Below, in pieces: positions 1-5,915 of a stretch of DNA of 6,425 nucleotides. Below the pieces are notes generated by a model. The model worked only from the letters and a program-made list of their open reading frames with translations, was not told the origin of the DNA and made no database searches. The translations under genes and the position numbers were made by a program. This stretch comes from Vulcanimicrobiota bacterium. GTDB lineage: Bacteria > Vulcanimicrobiota > Vulcanimicrobiia > Vulcanimicrobiales > Vulcanimicrobiaceae. The DNA lies in assembly GCA_019247395.1 (NCBI GenBank), contig JAFAOZ010000318.1:1-6425 (forward strand), given 5' to 3'. How positions within the stretch are numbered: position 1 is the first letter of the stretch; the number at the start of each line of letters is the position of its first letter.

Positions 1-571
1 CGCGTTCGATCGATCCAACCTCGCCGTGCGAGGAACGAAATGCATCCGTCACGAGCGCCCGAATCTCGGCCGGCGGGCCCTCCTCAACCTCCAAGACGAT
101 CACCAGATACTGCGATGCCAGCGCGATGCCGCGCGCCGCCGCCTCGTCGCGTGCGACCGCGGCGTCTTGAAACGTATGGTTTAGCAAAGACTCCCAAAAA
201 TTGCCTGCGTGGCCGCGCAGCGATACGCCGTCGCGCGCGAGCTCGACGCCAATTGCGGCCGCGGTAAGGCGCAGCAAAATCTCGGAGTCCGCAGCGCGAT
301 CGTCGCCGAAGAGCGAGAGCCAACCGACGCCGGCATTGCCCGCGTTCACACGCTGCGCGCGTCCCGGCGCGCCCGATTCGACGACGTTACGCGCGCTCGC
401 CGGAATCGTTGCGGAGCCTGCGCTCGTGAGGTGGCGCCAATTCGCATCTTCGAGCAGCACACCGCCGCCCGCCGTCTGCGCGAGATGCGCTGCGAGCGCC
501 TTCGGCCCGCCGCCCGAGGCGGCGATCCGGGCCAGAGCTTCGGTATACGCGACGATCTCGTCCGGCCTCAC
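1..571 (-). CDS. PucR/CdaR-type transcriptional regulator, N-terminal part (runs off left edge)
   Basis: I translated this frame by hand; it is open from a GTG at 571 to the window edge, giving 190 residues with no stop. It begins MRPDEIVAYTEALARIAASG. Residues about 10-115 look like a small sensor segment (GGPKALAAHL, GGGVLLEDANWRHL, then an ILLRLTAAAIGVELARD helix). Residues about 118-190 (GNFWESLLNHTF, then ARDEAAARGIALASQYLVIV) resemble the GGDEF-like middle domain of PucR/CdaR-type activators, where a helix is followed by a hydrophobic strand. Members of this family normally carry a C-terminal helix-turn-helix, which would lie beyond the window. The GTG overlaps the TGA of the upstream CBS-domain gene (GTGA) with no clear Shine-Dalgarno, so translational coupling is likely. 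The ligand is unknown. Control of the tryptophan genes is an inference from position. Family assignment is fairly confident, exact function is not. Confidence 0.72.
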   Translation of the reverse strand, partial: MRPDEIVAYTEALARIAASGGGPKALAAHLAQTAGGGVLLEDANWRHLTSAGSATIPASARNVVESGAPGRAQRVNAGNAGVGWLSLFGDDRAADSEILLRLTAAAIGVELARDGVSLRGHAGNFWESLLNHTFQDAAVARDEAAARGIALASQYLVIVLEVEEGPPAEIRALVTDAFRSSHGEVGSIER

Positions 572-1854
572 GACGCAGCGCGACGCGGATGATGCCGCCG
601 CACGCGCGGCAGTTTCTTGACGACGTCTTCGGGCATGATCGCGTCAATGGCGTCGTCCACGGTCACGATGCCCAGCATCTTGCCGTCGCCATCCACGACC
701 GGCACGGCGAGCAGATCGTACTTCGCAATCGTCGAGGCGACGTCGACCGCCGGCGTGAGCGGATCGACGGTAACGAGATCCGTTTTCATGATACGCTCGA
801 TGAACGCGGTCGGCAGTTCGAGCAACAGCGTGCGCAGCGAAAGCGCGCCGAGGAGATGGTCGTCTTTGTCCAAGACGTAGAGATAATAGATGAACTCCGA
901 TGCCGGCGCGATCTCGCGGATCTTGCGAATCGTTGCTTCGGTCGTGCGATGCGGATAAATCCAGACGTAATCGGTGGTCATCATGCCGCCGGCCGTATCT
1001 TCGGGATACTTTACGAGCTCACGCAGCTCTCCCGCGGTATAGGCGTTCATCTCCGCGAGCAGTTGCGACTGCTGTTCTTCCGGAAGTTCAGCGAGCAGGT
1101 CCGCCGCGTCGTCGGCGTCCATCTCCTCGATGATGTCGGCGGCGCGTTCCGTACCGATATCTTCGATGAGACTCTTGCGCGTCTCGGTGTCGAGATGCTC
1201 GAAGGCGTCGGCTGCGGTCTCGTCGTCGAGCTGCCCGACGACGGCGAGCGCTTCGCGCGACGACAGATCGCCGATGATTTCGGCGAGCTCCGAGGGATGC
1301 AAGCGTGCGAGCCGGTTCTGTTTGACCGACAGCTGCACTTGCGACGGATTGACCTCGCGAATCGGTGCGACGGAATCCCACGCGATCATCGAACGCGGCA
1401 CGTTGCCGATGCGCGAAAGCCAACGCTTTCCAAACGCGCGCAGCCCGAGGCGGCGAAGCAGGCCGGCAAGTCCGACGTCGGCAGCGACGACGCGCAGACG
1501 TCCGCCGGTGTTGGCGACCTCGATATCGTTGATTCGAACGACCTTGCGACCGTCCACGTCCACGATTTGTTTGTCGAGGAGGTCGGCAACGAGGTAGAGC
1601 TCTTGCTGCTCGGGCGGCGCCGGTTCGCTCGGCGCGATGGTCAGCGCGACGTTTCCGTCGCGGTCGACATCCGCGACCGTCTCAATCGGTGCGAAGCGAA
1701 GTCCCTGCGGCGTTTTGATGACGAGGCCATCCACTTGCGGAAAGACCGCATCGGGTTTGCCGACGACAAAGTCGGTGACCTTGCCGATCGGACGGTCGTC
1801 AATCGTCGCCCGGCGGCCGACCAGCTCGGAGATGAAGCCCTCGGTGAACGCCAT
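568..1854 (-). CDS. PRC-barrel / MgtE N-terminal / tandem CBS domain protein (soluble, no channel domain)
   Basis: This is a 428-residue cytosolic protein. Residues about 5-75 look like a PRC-barrel (GRRATIDDRPIGKVTDFVVG, then VDGLVIKT). A second PRC-like segment spans about 85-165 (LLDKQIVDVDGRKVVRINDI). Residues about 180-285 match the helical MgtE_N repeat (RLHPSELAEII, DDETAADAFEHL, GTERAADIIEEM, DADDAADLLAEL). The DTAGGMM signature at 286-292 opens a CBS pair (about 290-345 and 353-410, with LLAVPVVDGDGKMLGIVTVDD). In MgtE magnesium channels these N and CBS domains sense cytosolic Mg2+ and gate a five-helix pore. Here no hydrophobic segment follows and the protein ends in a basic tail (RVRRHHPRRAAS), so it is a sensor or adaptor without a pore. 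The ATG at 1854 has AGAGG four bases upstream. It lies 15 bases after the MATE stop and overlaps the PucR-type gene, so it is mid-operon. Its partner and ligand are unknown. Confidence 0.88.
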   Translation of the reverse strand: MAFTEGFISELVGRRATIDDRPIGKVTDFVVGKPDAVFPQVDGLVIKTPQGLRFAPIETVADVDRDGNVALTIAPSEPAPPEQQELYLVADLLDKQIVDVDGRKVVRINDIEVANTGGRLRVVAADVGLAGLLRRLGLRAFGKRWLSRIGNVPRSMIAWDSVAPIREVNPSQVQLSVKQNRLARLHPSELAEIIGDLSSREALAVVGQLDDETAADAFEHLDTETRKSLIEDIGTERAADIIEEMDADDAADLLAELPEEQQSQLLAEMNAYTAGELRELVKYPEDTAGGMMTTDYVWIYPHRTTEATIRKIREIAPASEFIYYLYVLDKDDHLLGALSLRTLLLELPTAFIERIMKTDLVTVDPLTPAVDVASTIAKYDLLAVPVVDGDGKMLGIVTVDDAIDAIMPEDVVKKLPRVRRHHPRRAAS

Positions 1855-1858
1855 TGGG

Positions 1859-1863
1859 CCTCT
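1859..1863 (-). promoter_or_regulatory. Shine-Dalgarno for the PRC/MgtE_N/CBS gene
   Basis: On the minus strand the 15-base gap after the MATE stop reads GGAAATAGAGGCCCA before the ATG. AGAGG sits four bases from the start codon and supports the ATG at 1854. Confidence 0.5.
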
Positions 1864-1869
1864 ATTTCC

Positions 1870-3222
1870 CTAGGCGGCGAGCGGAGCCCGCCGCATCCAC
1901 GCGCCGTCGCGCAGTTTCCACTGCGTGAGCAGCGCGCGCGTCGCCCATGCCGCGATCCAACCGAGGGCGACGCTGTAGAGACCGAGATGGAGCCGCTCGA
2001 TGCCGAGCCACGCCAGCGGGATCACGAGCGCGCTGCAAATGAGTCCCACCGTCATCGAAAATCGCGTGTCGCCGGAGGCACGGATCGGAGAGAGCGAGAC
2101 CATCGCCCAGCCTTTGAGCGGCAGCGTCACCATGTGCAGCGCGAGCGGGAGCGCCGCGATCGACGCAACCGCCGCGTCGAGCGTGAAAACGTACGCAAGC
2201 GGCCACGCGAAGATCGCGACGATCGCGCCGGTAATGGTCGTGACGACGAGCGAGATGCGCAGCGCGCGCTCGAAGAACCAGCGCGCACCCTCCGGATCGC
2301 GCGCACCGAGGCGTTGACCGATGACGACTTGCGTTGCGCTCTGCAGCGGACTCGGCACCACGAACGTAAGATCGGAGACGACGTTGAGGGCGCGAAACGC
2401 CGCCACGACGATCGCTCCGAGCGGCGCCAGCAGCGCCACGATTACGATGTCGGGAACGGTCACGCCGAGCAGAAAGATCGCTTCTGGCAGTCCTAAATTG
2501 GCGCAGCGCTTCGCGAGCGGCCAAGAAATTTCGCGGTTGGCAAAGATGCGGTACTCCGGACGGCGTGCCGTGTAGACGATCGCATACGTTGCGGCGATCG
2601 TCTCGGAAAGCAACGATGAAACTCCCGCACCGACGATCCCGAACGGATGATGCGTCCACCATCCCAGCCCAAGCATCAGCAAAAGCGGAATGTGGATCAA
2701 GTTGACGACGACGAGCACCAAGATACCGAGTTGGCGGTTTCCGGCCGCGCCAAGGCCGACGATCAGCGTGCCCGAGATCACGATCGGGATCATCGAGGCG
2801 CAGCGCAAGATCAAATAGATGGCGCTTGCGTGCGCCGTCGGCAGCGCGCCGACCAGCGCGTGGATGGACGGGCTCGCGCCGCCGAGGCTCGCCGCGAATG
2901 CGAGCACCGCGACGAGCATCGGCACGGCAACCCCCGCGCGGACGGTGCGCGCGAATCCGTCGACGTCCCCGGCGCCGACACGCTGCGCCGCGAGGATCGA
3001 CATGCCCAATAAAAATCCCGATGCGAGAAAGAGCACTGCTATCGCAATGGTGTTTGCTGCGGTCGCCCCGGCGAGCGCAACGAAACCCAAGCTGCCGATC
3101 GCGATCGTGTCGACCGTGCCGAGCAGCTGATCGCCGAGAATCTGAATGGCAACTGGAATCGAAAGGCGCCGGAATGCGGCGCCAATTCGGGTATGGTCGA
3201 CGATCATGGATGTCGCGTCCAT
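1870..3222 (-). CDS. MATE family efflux transporter
   Basis: This 450-residue protein has about 12 hydrophobic segments, the usual size for multidrug and toxic compound extrusion (MATE) exporters, which use an H+ or Na+ gradient to expel organic cations or metabolites across the inner membrane. The first helix region (SIPVAIQILGDQLLGTVDTI, residues 21-40) carries the acidic residue pattern common there. The two halves show the expected internal repeat: AAQRVGAGD at 78-86 and IGQRLGARD at 301-309, each just after a helix. The long loop around 219-240 separates the halves. The ATG at 3222 is preceded by GAAGGG, which lies inside a short palindromic repeat; an in-frame ATG five codons later has no better site. 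The gene follows kynureninase by 38 bases and precedes the CBS-domain gene by 15. Its substrate cannot be read from sequence. Export of a kynurenine-pathway compound is only a guess from context. Confidence 0.92.
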   Translation of the reverse strand: MDATSMIVDHTRIGAAFRRLSIPVAIQILGDQLLGTVDTIAIGSLGFVALAGATAANTIAIAVLFLASGFLLGMSILAAQRVGAGDVDGFARTVRAGVAVPMLVAVLAFAASLGGASPSIHALVGALPTAHASAIYLILRCASMIPIVISGTLIVGLGAAGNRQLGILVLVVVNLIHIPLLLMLGLGWWTHHPFGIVGAGVSSLLSETIAATYAIVYTARRPEYRIFANREISWPLAKRCANLGLPEAIFLLGVTVPDIVIVALLAPLGAIVVAAFRALNVVSDLTFVVPSPLQSATQVVIGQRLGARDPEGARWFFERALRISLVVTTITGAIVAIFAWPLAYVFTLDAAVASIAALPLALHMVTLPLKGWAMVSLSPIRASGDTRFSMTVGLICSALVIPLAWLGIERLHLGLYSVALGWIAAWATRALLTQWKLRDGAWMRRAPLAA

Positions 3223-3225
3223 GCT

Positions 3226-3251
3226 ACCCTTCGACTTCGCTCAGGGTGACA
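3226..3251. repeat. Short imperfect palindromic intergenic repeat
   Basis: The gap between the kynureninase stop and the MATE start is almost filled by ACCCTTCGACTTCGCTCAGG followed by GTGACA. The arms ACCCT (3226-3230) and AGGGT (3243-3247) pair as a five-base stem, with a small inner CG/CG pairing. I recall very similar CCCTGAGCGAAGTCGAAGGG-type elements scattered between genes in many environmental genomes; that is memory, not a search. Only one copy is in this window, so repeat status cannot be shown here. Confidence 0.5.
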
Positions 3252-3260
3252 AGGTTTCGT

Positions 3261-4406
3261 TCATTGCGCCAAGGTTGCCGCTCCGGCGCGAACGTTCTCG
3301 AGCTGTTTGAAGAATTCGTCGATCTCCGCATCCTCGGTGTAGAAGTGCGGTCCGACGCGGATACCACAGCCTGGCCGGTAATCCACGAAGACGCGGCGCT
3401 CGATCAACCGTCGGCACGCGGCGCCGGCGCCGTCAAATTCGATGCCGATCCAGCCCGTGCGCCGCTCGGGGTCGAGCGGTGAGTTGACGCGAAGCCCGCG
3501 CTCCAGCGCGGTCGCCGCGATTTTTTGCGTGAGCCGAACGTTGTGCTCGCGAATGCGCGGAATGCCGACCGATGCGATCGCACGGTGGCCCGGCTGCGCG
3601 GCCATATAGGCCGGAATCGACGGCGTTCCGTTGCCGAAGCGGTACATCGAGGAGGCATGTTCCATCGGCGCCGCTTCGAAGGCGAACGGACGCGCATGCG
3701 CCATCCATCCGGTTACTGCCGGCGCGAAGCGCCCGAGCAGCGACGGCTTGACGTAGAGCCATCCGCAGCCGGCACCGCCGCAGAGCCATTTGTGCGATCC
3801 GCCGGTCACGAGATCGAGATCCCAGTCGGTGACGTCGTACGGATAGACGCCGGTCGTCTGATACGCATCGACGCAGAGCAGCGCACCGACGCTGCGGCAA
3901 TGACGCTGGATCGTGCGCACGTCGGCGATTGCGCCTGAGACGTAATAGGCGTGCGACAAAACGGCAATCGCCGTCTTTTCCGTTATCGCTTCGACGATGC
4001 GCTCGGTCGGAACCGTGCGGCCGTCGTCGGATTCGGCGACGCGCACCACCGCGCCGAACCGCTCCCACTCGCGCCACACGTACGTCAGCGACGGAAACTG
4101 CAGCGATTCGTAGACGACTTCATTGCGATCGCTCCGAAAGTCGATGCAGCTCGCAACGGCGCTTTGGAGCACCGAGACGTTAGGCCCCAAGAAACAGGTT
4201 CCGGGAGGCGCCCCGACGAGCGCGCCGATTCCGTCGGCGATTTCGGCGATTCGCGGCAACCAGCGTTCCCATGCCTCGGGACCGTCCCCGGCCCATTCTT
4301 CCCAGTACGTTCGCAGCGCATCCCGCGCGCGCAGCGGCGCCGCCCCCATCGAGTGGCTGACGAGATAGGTCGAATCGGCGAGTATCGGAAATTCGTCGCG
4401 CTTCAT
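3261..4406 (-). CDS. kynU: Kynureninase (PLP-dependent, aminotransferase class V fold)
   Basis: This 381-residue PLP enzyme probably cleaves kynurenine to anthranilate and alanine in the cytosol. The N-terminus (TYLVSHSMGAAP, 13-24) matches the substrate-side loop of kynureninases. CVDAYQTTG (178-186) carries the Asp that should contact the PLP ring nitrogen (D180). GGSHKWLCGGAGCGWLYV (202-219) holds the likely Schiff-base lysine K206. TGWMAHARPFAFE (232-244) and RFGNGTPSIPA (256-266) fit the family's GW...H..PF and GTP..  signatures. The tail VDYRPGCGIRVGPHFYTEDAEIDEFF (341-366) contains the arginines expected to bind the substrate carboxylate. I chose the ATG at 4406 because it overlaps the TDO stop as ATGA and has GGAG seven bases upstream; the upstream in-frame start at 4445 would lie inside TDO. 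Gln183 stands where textbook kynureninases often have His, so another class-V activity is not excluded. Adjacency to TDO supports the call. Confidence 0.83.
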   Translation of the reverse strand: MKRDEFPILADSTYLVSHSMGAAPLRARDALRTYWEEWAGDGPEAWERWLPRIAEIADGIGALVGAPPGTCFLGPNVSVLQSAVASCIDFRSDRNEVVYESLQFPSLTYVWREWERFGAVVRVAESDDGRTVPTERIVEAITEKTAIAVLSHAYYVSGAIADVRTIQRHCRSVGALLCVDAYQTTGVYPYDVTDWDLDLVTGGSHKWLCGGAGCGWLYVKPSLLGRFAPAVTGWMAHARPFAFEAAPMEHASSMYRFGNGTPSIPAYMAAQPGHRAIASVGIPRIREHNVRLTQKIAATALERGLRVNSPLDPERRTGWIGIEFDGAGAACRRLIERRVFVDYRPGCGIRVGPHFYTEDAEIDEFFKQLENVRAGAATLAQ

Positions 4407-5173
4407 GCGTACGCTCCGCTGCCGAGATACGTACGCACGTCCCATAGCTCGGGAAAGAAGCGATGCGCGAGCGTACTCTCGAGATACCGCGCGCCGGGCG
4501 AACCTCCCGTTCCGATCTTTTGCCCGATCATGCGCTCGACCATTCGGACGTGGCGTCCTCGCCAGAGCAAAAAGCGTTCGTCGAACTCGATAAGATCTTC
4601 GAGCAGCAGGTACAAGTCGTAATTCTGCGATTCGTTCGTGTAGATTTGCCGATAGCTCTCCACGAGCTCCTCGCTGGTAGCAACCGCAAAACCGCGTCGC
4701 GCGAGCAGCGACTTCACCTGGTCGTAGAGTGACGGTTCGTTCGAGCGTCGCTCCAGCCGCGCGCGTTGCGCGTCGCCCAGCTCGATCCGGCGCATGAGGT
4801 CCGTCCGCCGGACGCCACAGGCGAACTCAAGTTCGCGAAACTGCACGGATTGGAATCCGCTCGCGGGGTTGAGGTTGTCGCGAAACTGGTTGAATTCTTG
4901 CGGCGTCATCGTTTCGAGAATGTCGACCTGCTGCTCCAGGAGCCGCTGTATTGCGTGGATGCGGCGAAAATGCTTCGCGACCCGCAACAGATCGTCGCGG
5001 TCGAGCGCGGCCATCGTCGCGTCCACCTCGTGGAGCAACTGCTTGAACCAGAGCTCGTAGACTTGGTGAATAATAATGAAGAGCATCTCGTCGTGATGCC
5101 GCGGCTGCGAGAGCGGCTGCTGGAGGTCGAGAAGCTCGTCCACCTTGAGGTAGGAACCGTACGATAGGGTCAC
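4403..5173 (-). CDS. kynA: Tryptophan 2,3-dioxygenase
   Basis: This cytosolic heme enzyme opens the indole ring of L-tryptophan with O2 to give N-formylkynurenine, the first step of the kynurenine pathway. With the GTG at 5173 the protein has 256 residues and begins at SYGSYLKVDELLDLQQPLS, matching the conserved YGxYL...Q.PLS opening. LFIIIHQVYELWFKQLLHE (31-49) contains the distal-pocket Phe and His (F32, H36). NPASGFQSVQFRELEF (102-117) is the substrate-binding motif. WRGRHVRMVERMIGQKIGTGG (204-224) gives the heme-ligand His (H208) and the GTGG loop. The C-terminus LAHRFFPELWDVRTYL is typical. Start choice is uncertain: the frame stays open upstream to a GTG at 5446 with GGGFEEKLGTPRKPWR just before 5173, but a longer form would overlap the divergent lipoprotein gene, and no good ribosome site precedes 5173. 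The TGA overlaps the kynU ATG. Confidence 0.93.
   Translation of the reverse strand: MTLSYGSYLKVDELLDLQQPLSQPRHHDEMLFIIIHQVYELWFKQLLHEVDATMAALDRDDLLRVAKHFRRIHAIQRLLEQQVDILETMTPQEFNQFRDNLNPASGFQSVQFRELEFACGVRRTDLMRRIELGDAQRARLERRSNEPSLYDQVKSLLARRGFAVATSEELVESYRQIYTNESQNYDLYLLLEDLIEFDERFLLWRGRHVRMVERMIGQKIGTGGSPGARYLESTLAHRFFPELWDVRTYLGSGAYA
4414..4417 (-). promoter_or_regulatory. Shine-Dalgarno for kynU inside the TDO 3' end
   Basis: GGAG on the minus strand lies seven bases before the ATG at 4406, within the last TDO codons. Together with the ATGA overlap it fixes the kynureninase start and suggests coupled translation of the two enzymes. Confidence 0.5.
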
Positions 5174-5225
5174 GCGCCAGGGCTTACGGGGGGTGCCGAG
5201 CTTCTCCTCGAAGCCCCCGCCGGTG
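5174..5225. promoter_or_regulatory. Compact divergent start region with a hairpin
   Basis: This short gap separates the likely TDO start (GTG 5173, minus) from the likely lipoprotein start (ATG 5226, plus). It contains GCTTC (5200-5204) and GAAGC (5210-5214) around a five-base loop, extended by GGGG (5190-5193) against CCCC (5215-5218) with a six-base bulge TGCCGA on one side. On the minus strand the loop reads GAGGA, a purine-rich Shine-Dalgarno-like run, but it is about 30 bases from the GTG. The gap is too short for two full promoters, so at least one must lie inside the opposing gene. A weak -10-like TACGAT sits at 5160-5165 on the plus strand with no matching -35. The same bases read as GGGFEEKLGTP in the TDO frame, so this may instead be coding. 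Confidence 0.3.
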
Positions 5226-5906
5226 ATGCGTCTATGCGTCGCTGCGGTCGCCGTCTTCGCGTTTTTGGTCGCGTGTTCCAATGGGAACCGCGGTACGAGC
5301 GGTGCTCCGTCGCCGTCGGTCAGCGATCCGATCGCGTTTCCGCTGTTCAGCGGCGCGGAGATTCTTTCGGCGCGCGAATGGCGCACGACAATTTCAAAGC
5401 GGCCCGGACTCGGCGACAGCGCCGTACTAGGAGAGGGAGCGGGCACCTACGACGGTCACGACGTCGTCGCCGGGAGCCAAGCGTACATGCCGGCGCTGGA
5501 AGCATGGCTTGAAAGCTTGGGCAACGATCCTCCGCCGGGCTTCCGGGTGGCCGTCAGCGGCAACGGCATCGAGGCCGTCCGCACGCACACGCGTCAGCTT
5601 GGCGTGGATTTCGTCGCTTTCGAAGGAAGCGAAGCGGGCAAACGTCATGGCGTGGTGGTCATGGTCGTCGATCCGCAAACGCTCGACGAAAAAGCCGGAC
5701 CGATGCTCGGCCTGATCGGCCGATTCAAACATATGCCGAGCATGCTTCGAGAGCCGATCGACGCTCAAGCAAAGAAACAGACGGGCTTCTCAATTACGGA
5801 GGCGACGAATCCCGACACGCCGATCGGCGCCGCGGTCGCGGCGCTCGACGAGCTGCGTGACTTCGGCGGTCGTGGAATCGTGCTCATCGACGCCGTCAAA
5901 CAGTAG
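5226..5906 (+). CDS. Predicted lipoprotein of unknown function
   Basis: I do not recognise this family. From the ATG at 5226 the product has 226 residues. It opens with MRLCVAAVAVFAFLVACSNG, a short lipoprotein signal with lipobox LVAC, so Cys17 would be lipidated and the rest exported to the cell surface or periplasm. A Ser/Gly/Pro linker (about 18-34) leads to a compact mixed alpha/beta domain: FPLFSGAEILSAREW (38-52), FRVAVSGNGIEAVRTHTRQL (106-125), GVDFVAFEG (126-134), HGVVVMVVDP (141-150) and a C-terminal helix plus strand (IGAAVAALDELRDFGGRGIVL). A GTG at 5193 in the same frame would add 11 residues, and neither start has a strong ribosome site; I prefer 5226 because it starts directly at the signal peptide. 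Transcribed away from TDO. Its TAG lies nine bases before the MFS gene, so the two are probably co-transcribed. Confidence 0.75.
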   Translation: MRLCVAAVAVFAFLVACSNGNRGTSGAPSPSVSDPIAFPLFSGAEILSAREWRTTISKRPGLGDSAVLGEGAGTYDGHDVVAGSQAYMPALEAWLESLGNDPPPGFRVAVSGNGIEAVRTHTRQLGVDFVAFEGSEAGKRHGVVVMVVDPQTLDEKAGPMLGLIGRFKHMPSMLREPIDAQAKKQTGFSITEATNPDTPIGAAVAALDELRDFGGRGIVLIDAVKQ

Positions 5907-5915
5907 CCCCTCCTA

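Noticed and set aside
84..620. Several short open frames on both strands over the left 600 bases
   Set aside because: They are Arg/Ala-rich shadows of the regulator frame running off the left edge, which has recognisable family segments.
589..2496. A 635-codon open frame on the plus strand, antisense to the CBS-domain and MATE genes
   Set aside because: Its product is extremely rich in Arg, Asp and His with no domain pattern, as expected from the reverse reading of GC-rich genes. The two opposing genes have strong family signatures.
3226..3251. Rho-independent terminator after kynU
   Set aside because: The stem is only five bases and no T-run follows on the minus strand, so a terminator is not supported.
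4407..4445. Longer kynureninase start adding 13 residues
   Set aside because: It would lie wholly inside the TDO end, whereas the ATG at 4406 has an ATGA overlap and a properly spaced GGAG.
5174..5446. TDO extended to the GTG at 5446
   Set aside because: The extension is Ser/Pro/Ala-rich, overlaps about 220 bases of the lipoprotein gene including its signal peptide, and goes far beyond the usual family length. A shorter extension covering FEEKLGTP remains possible.
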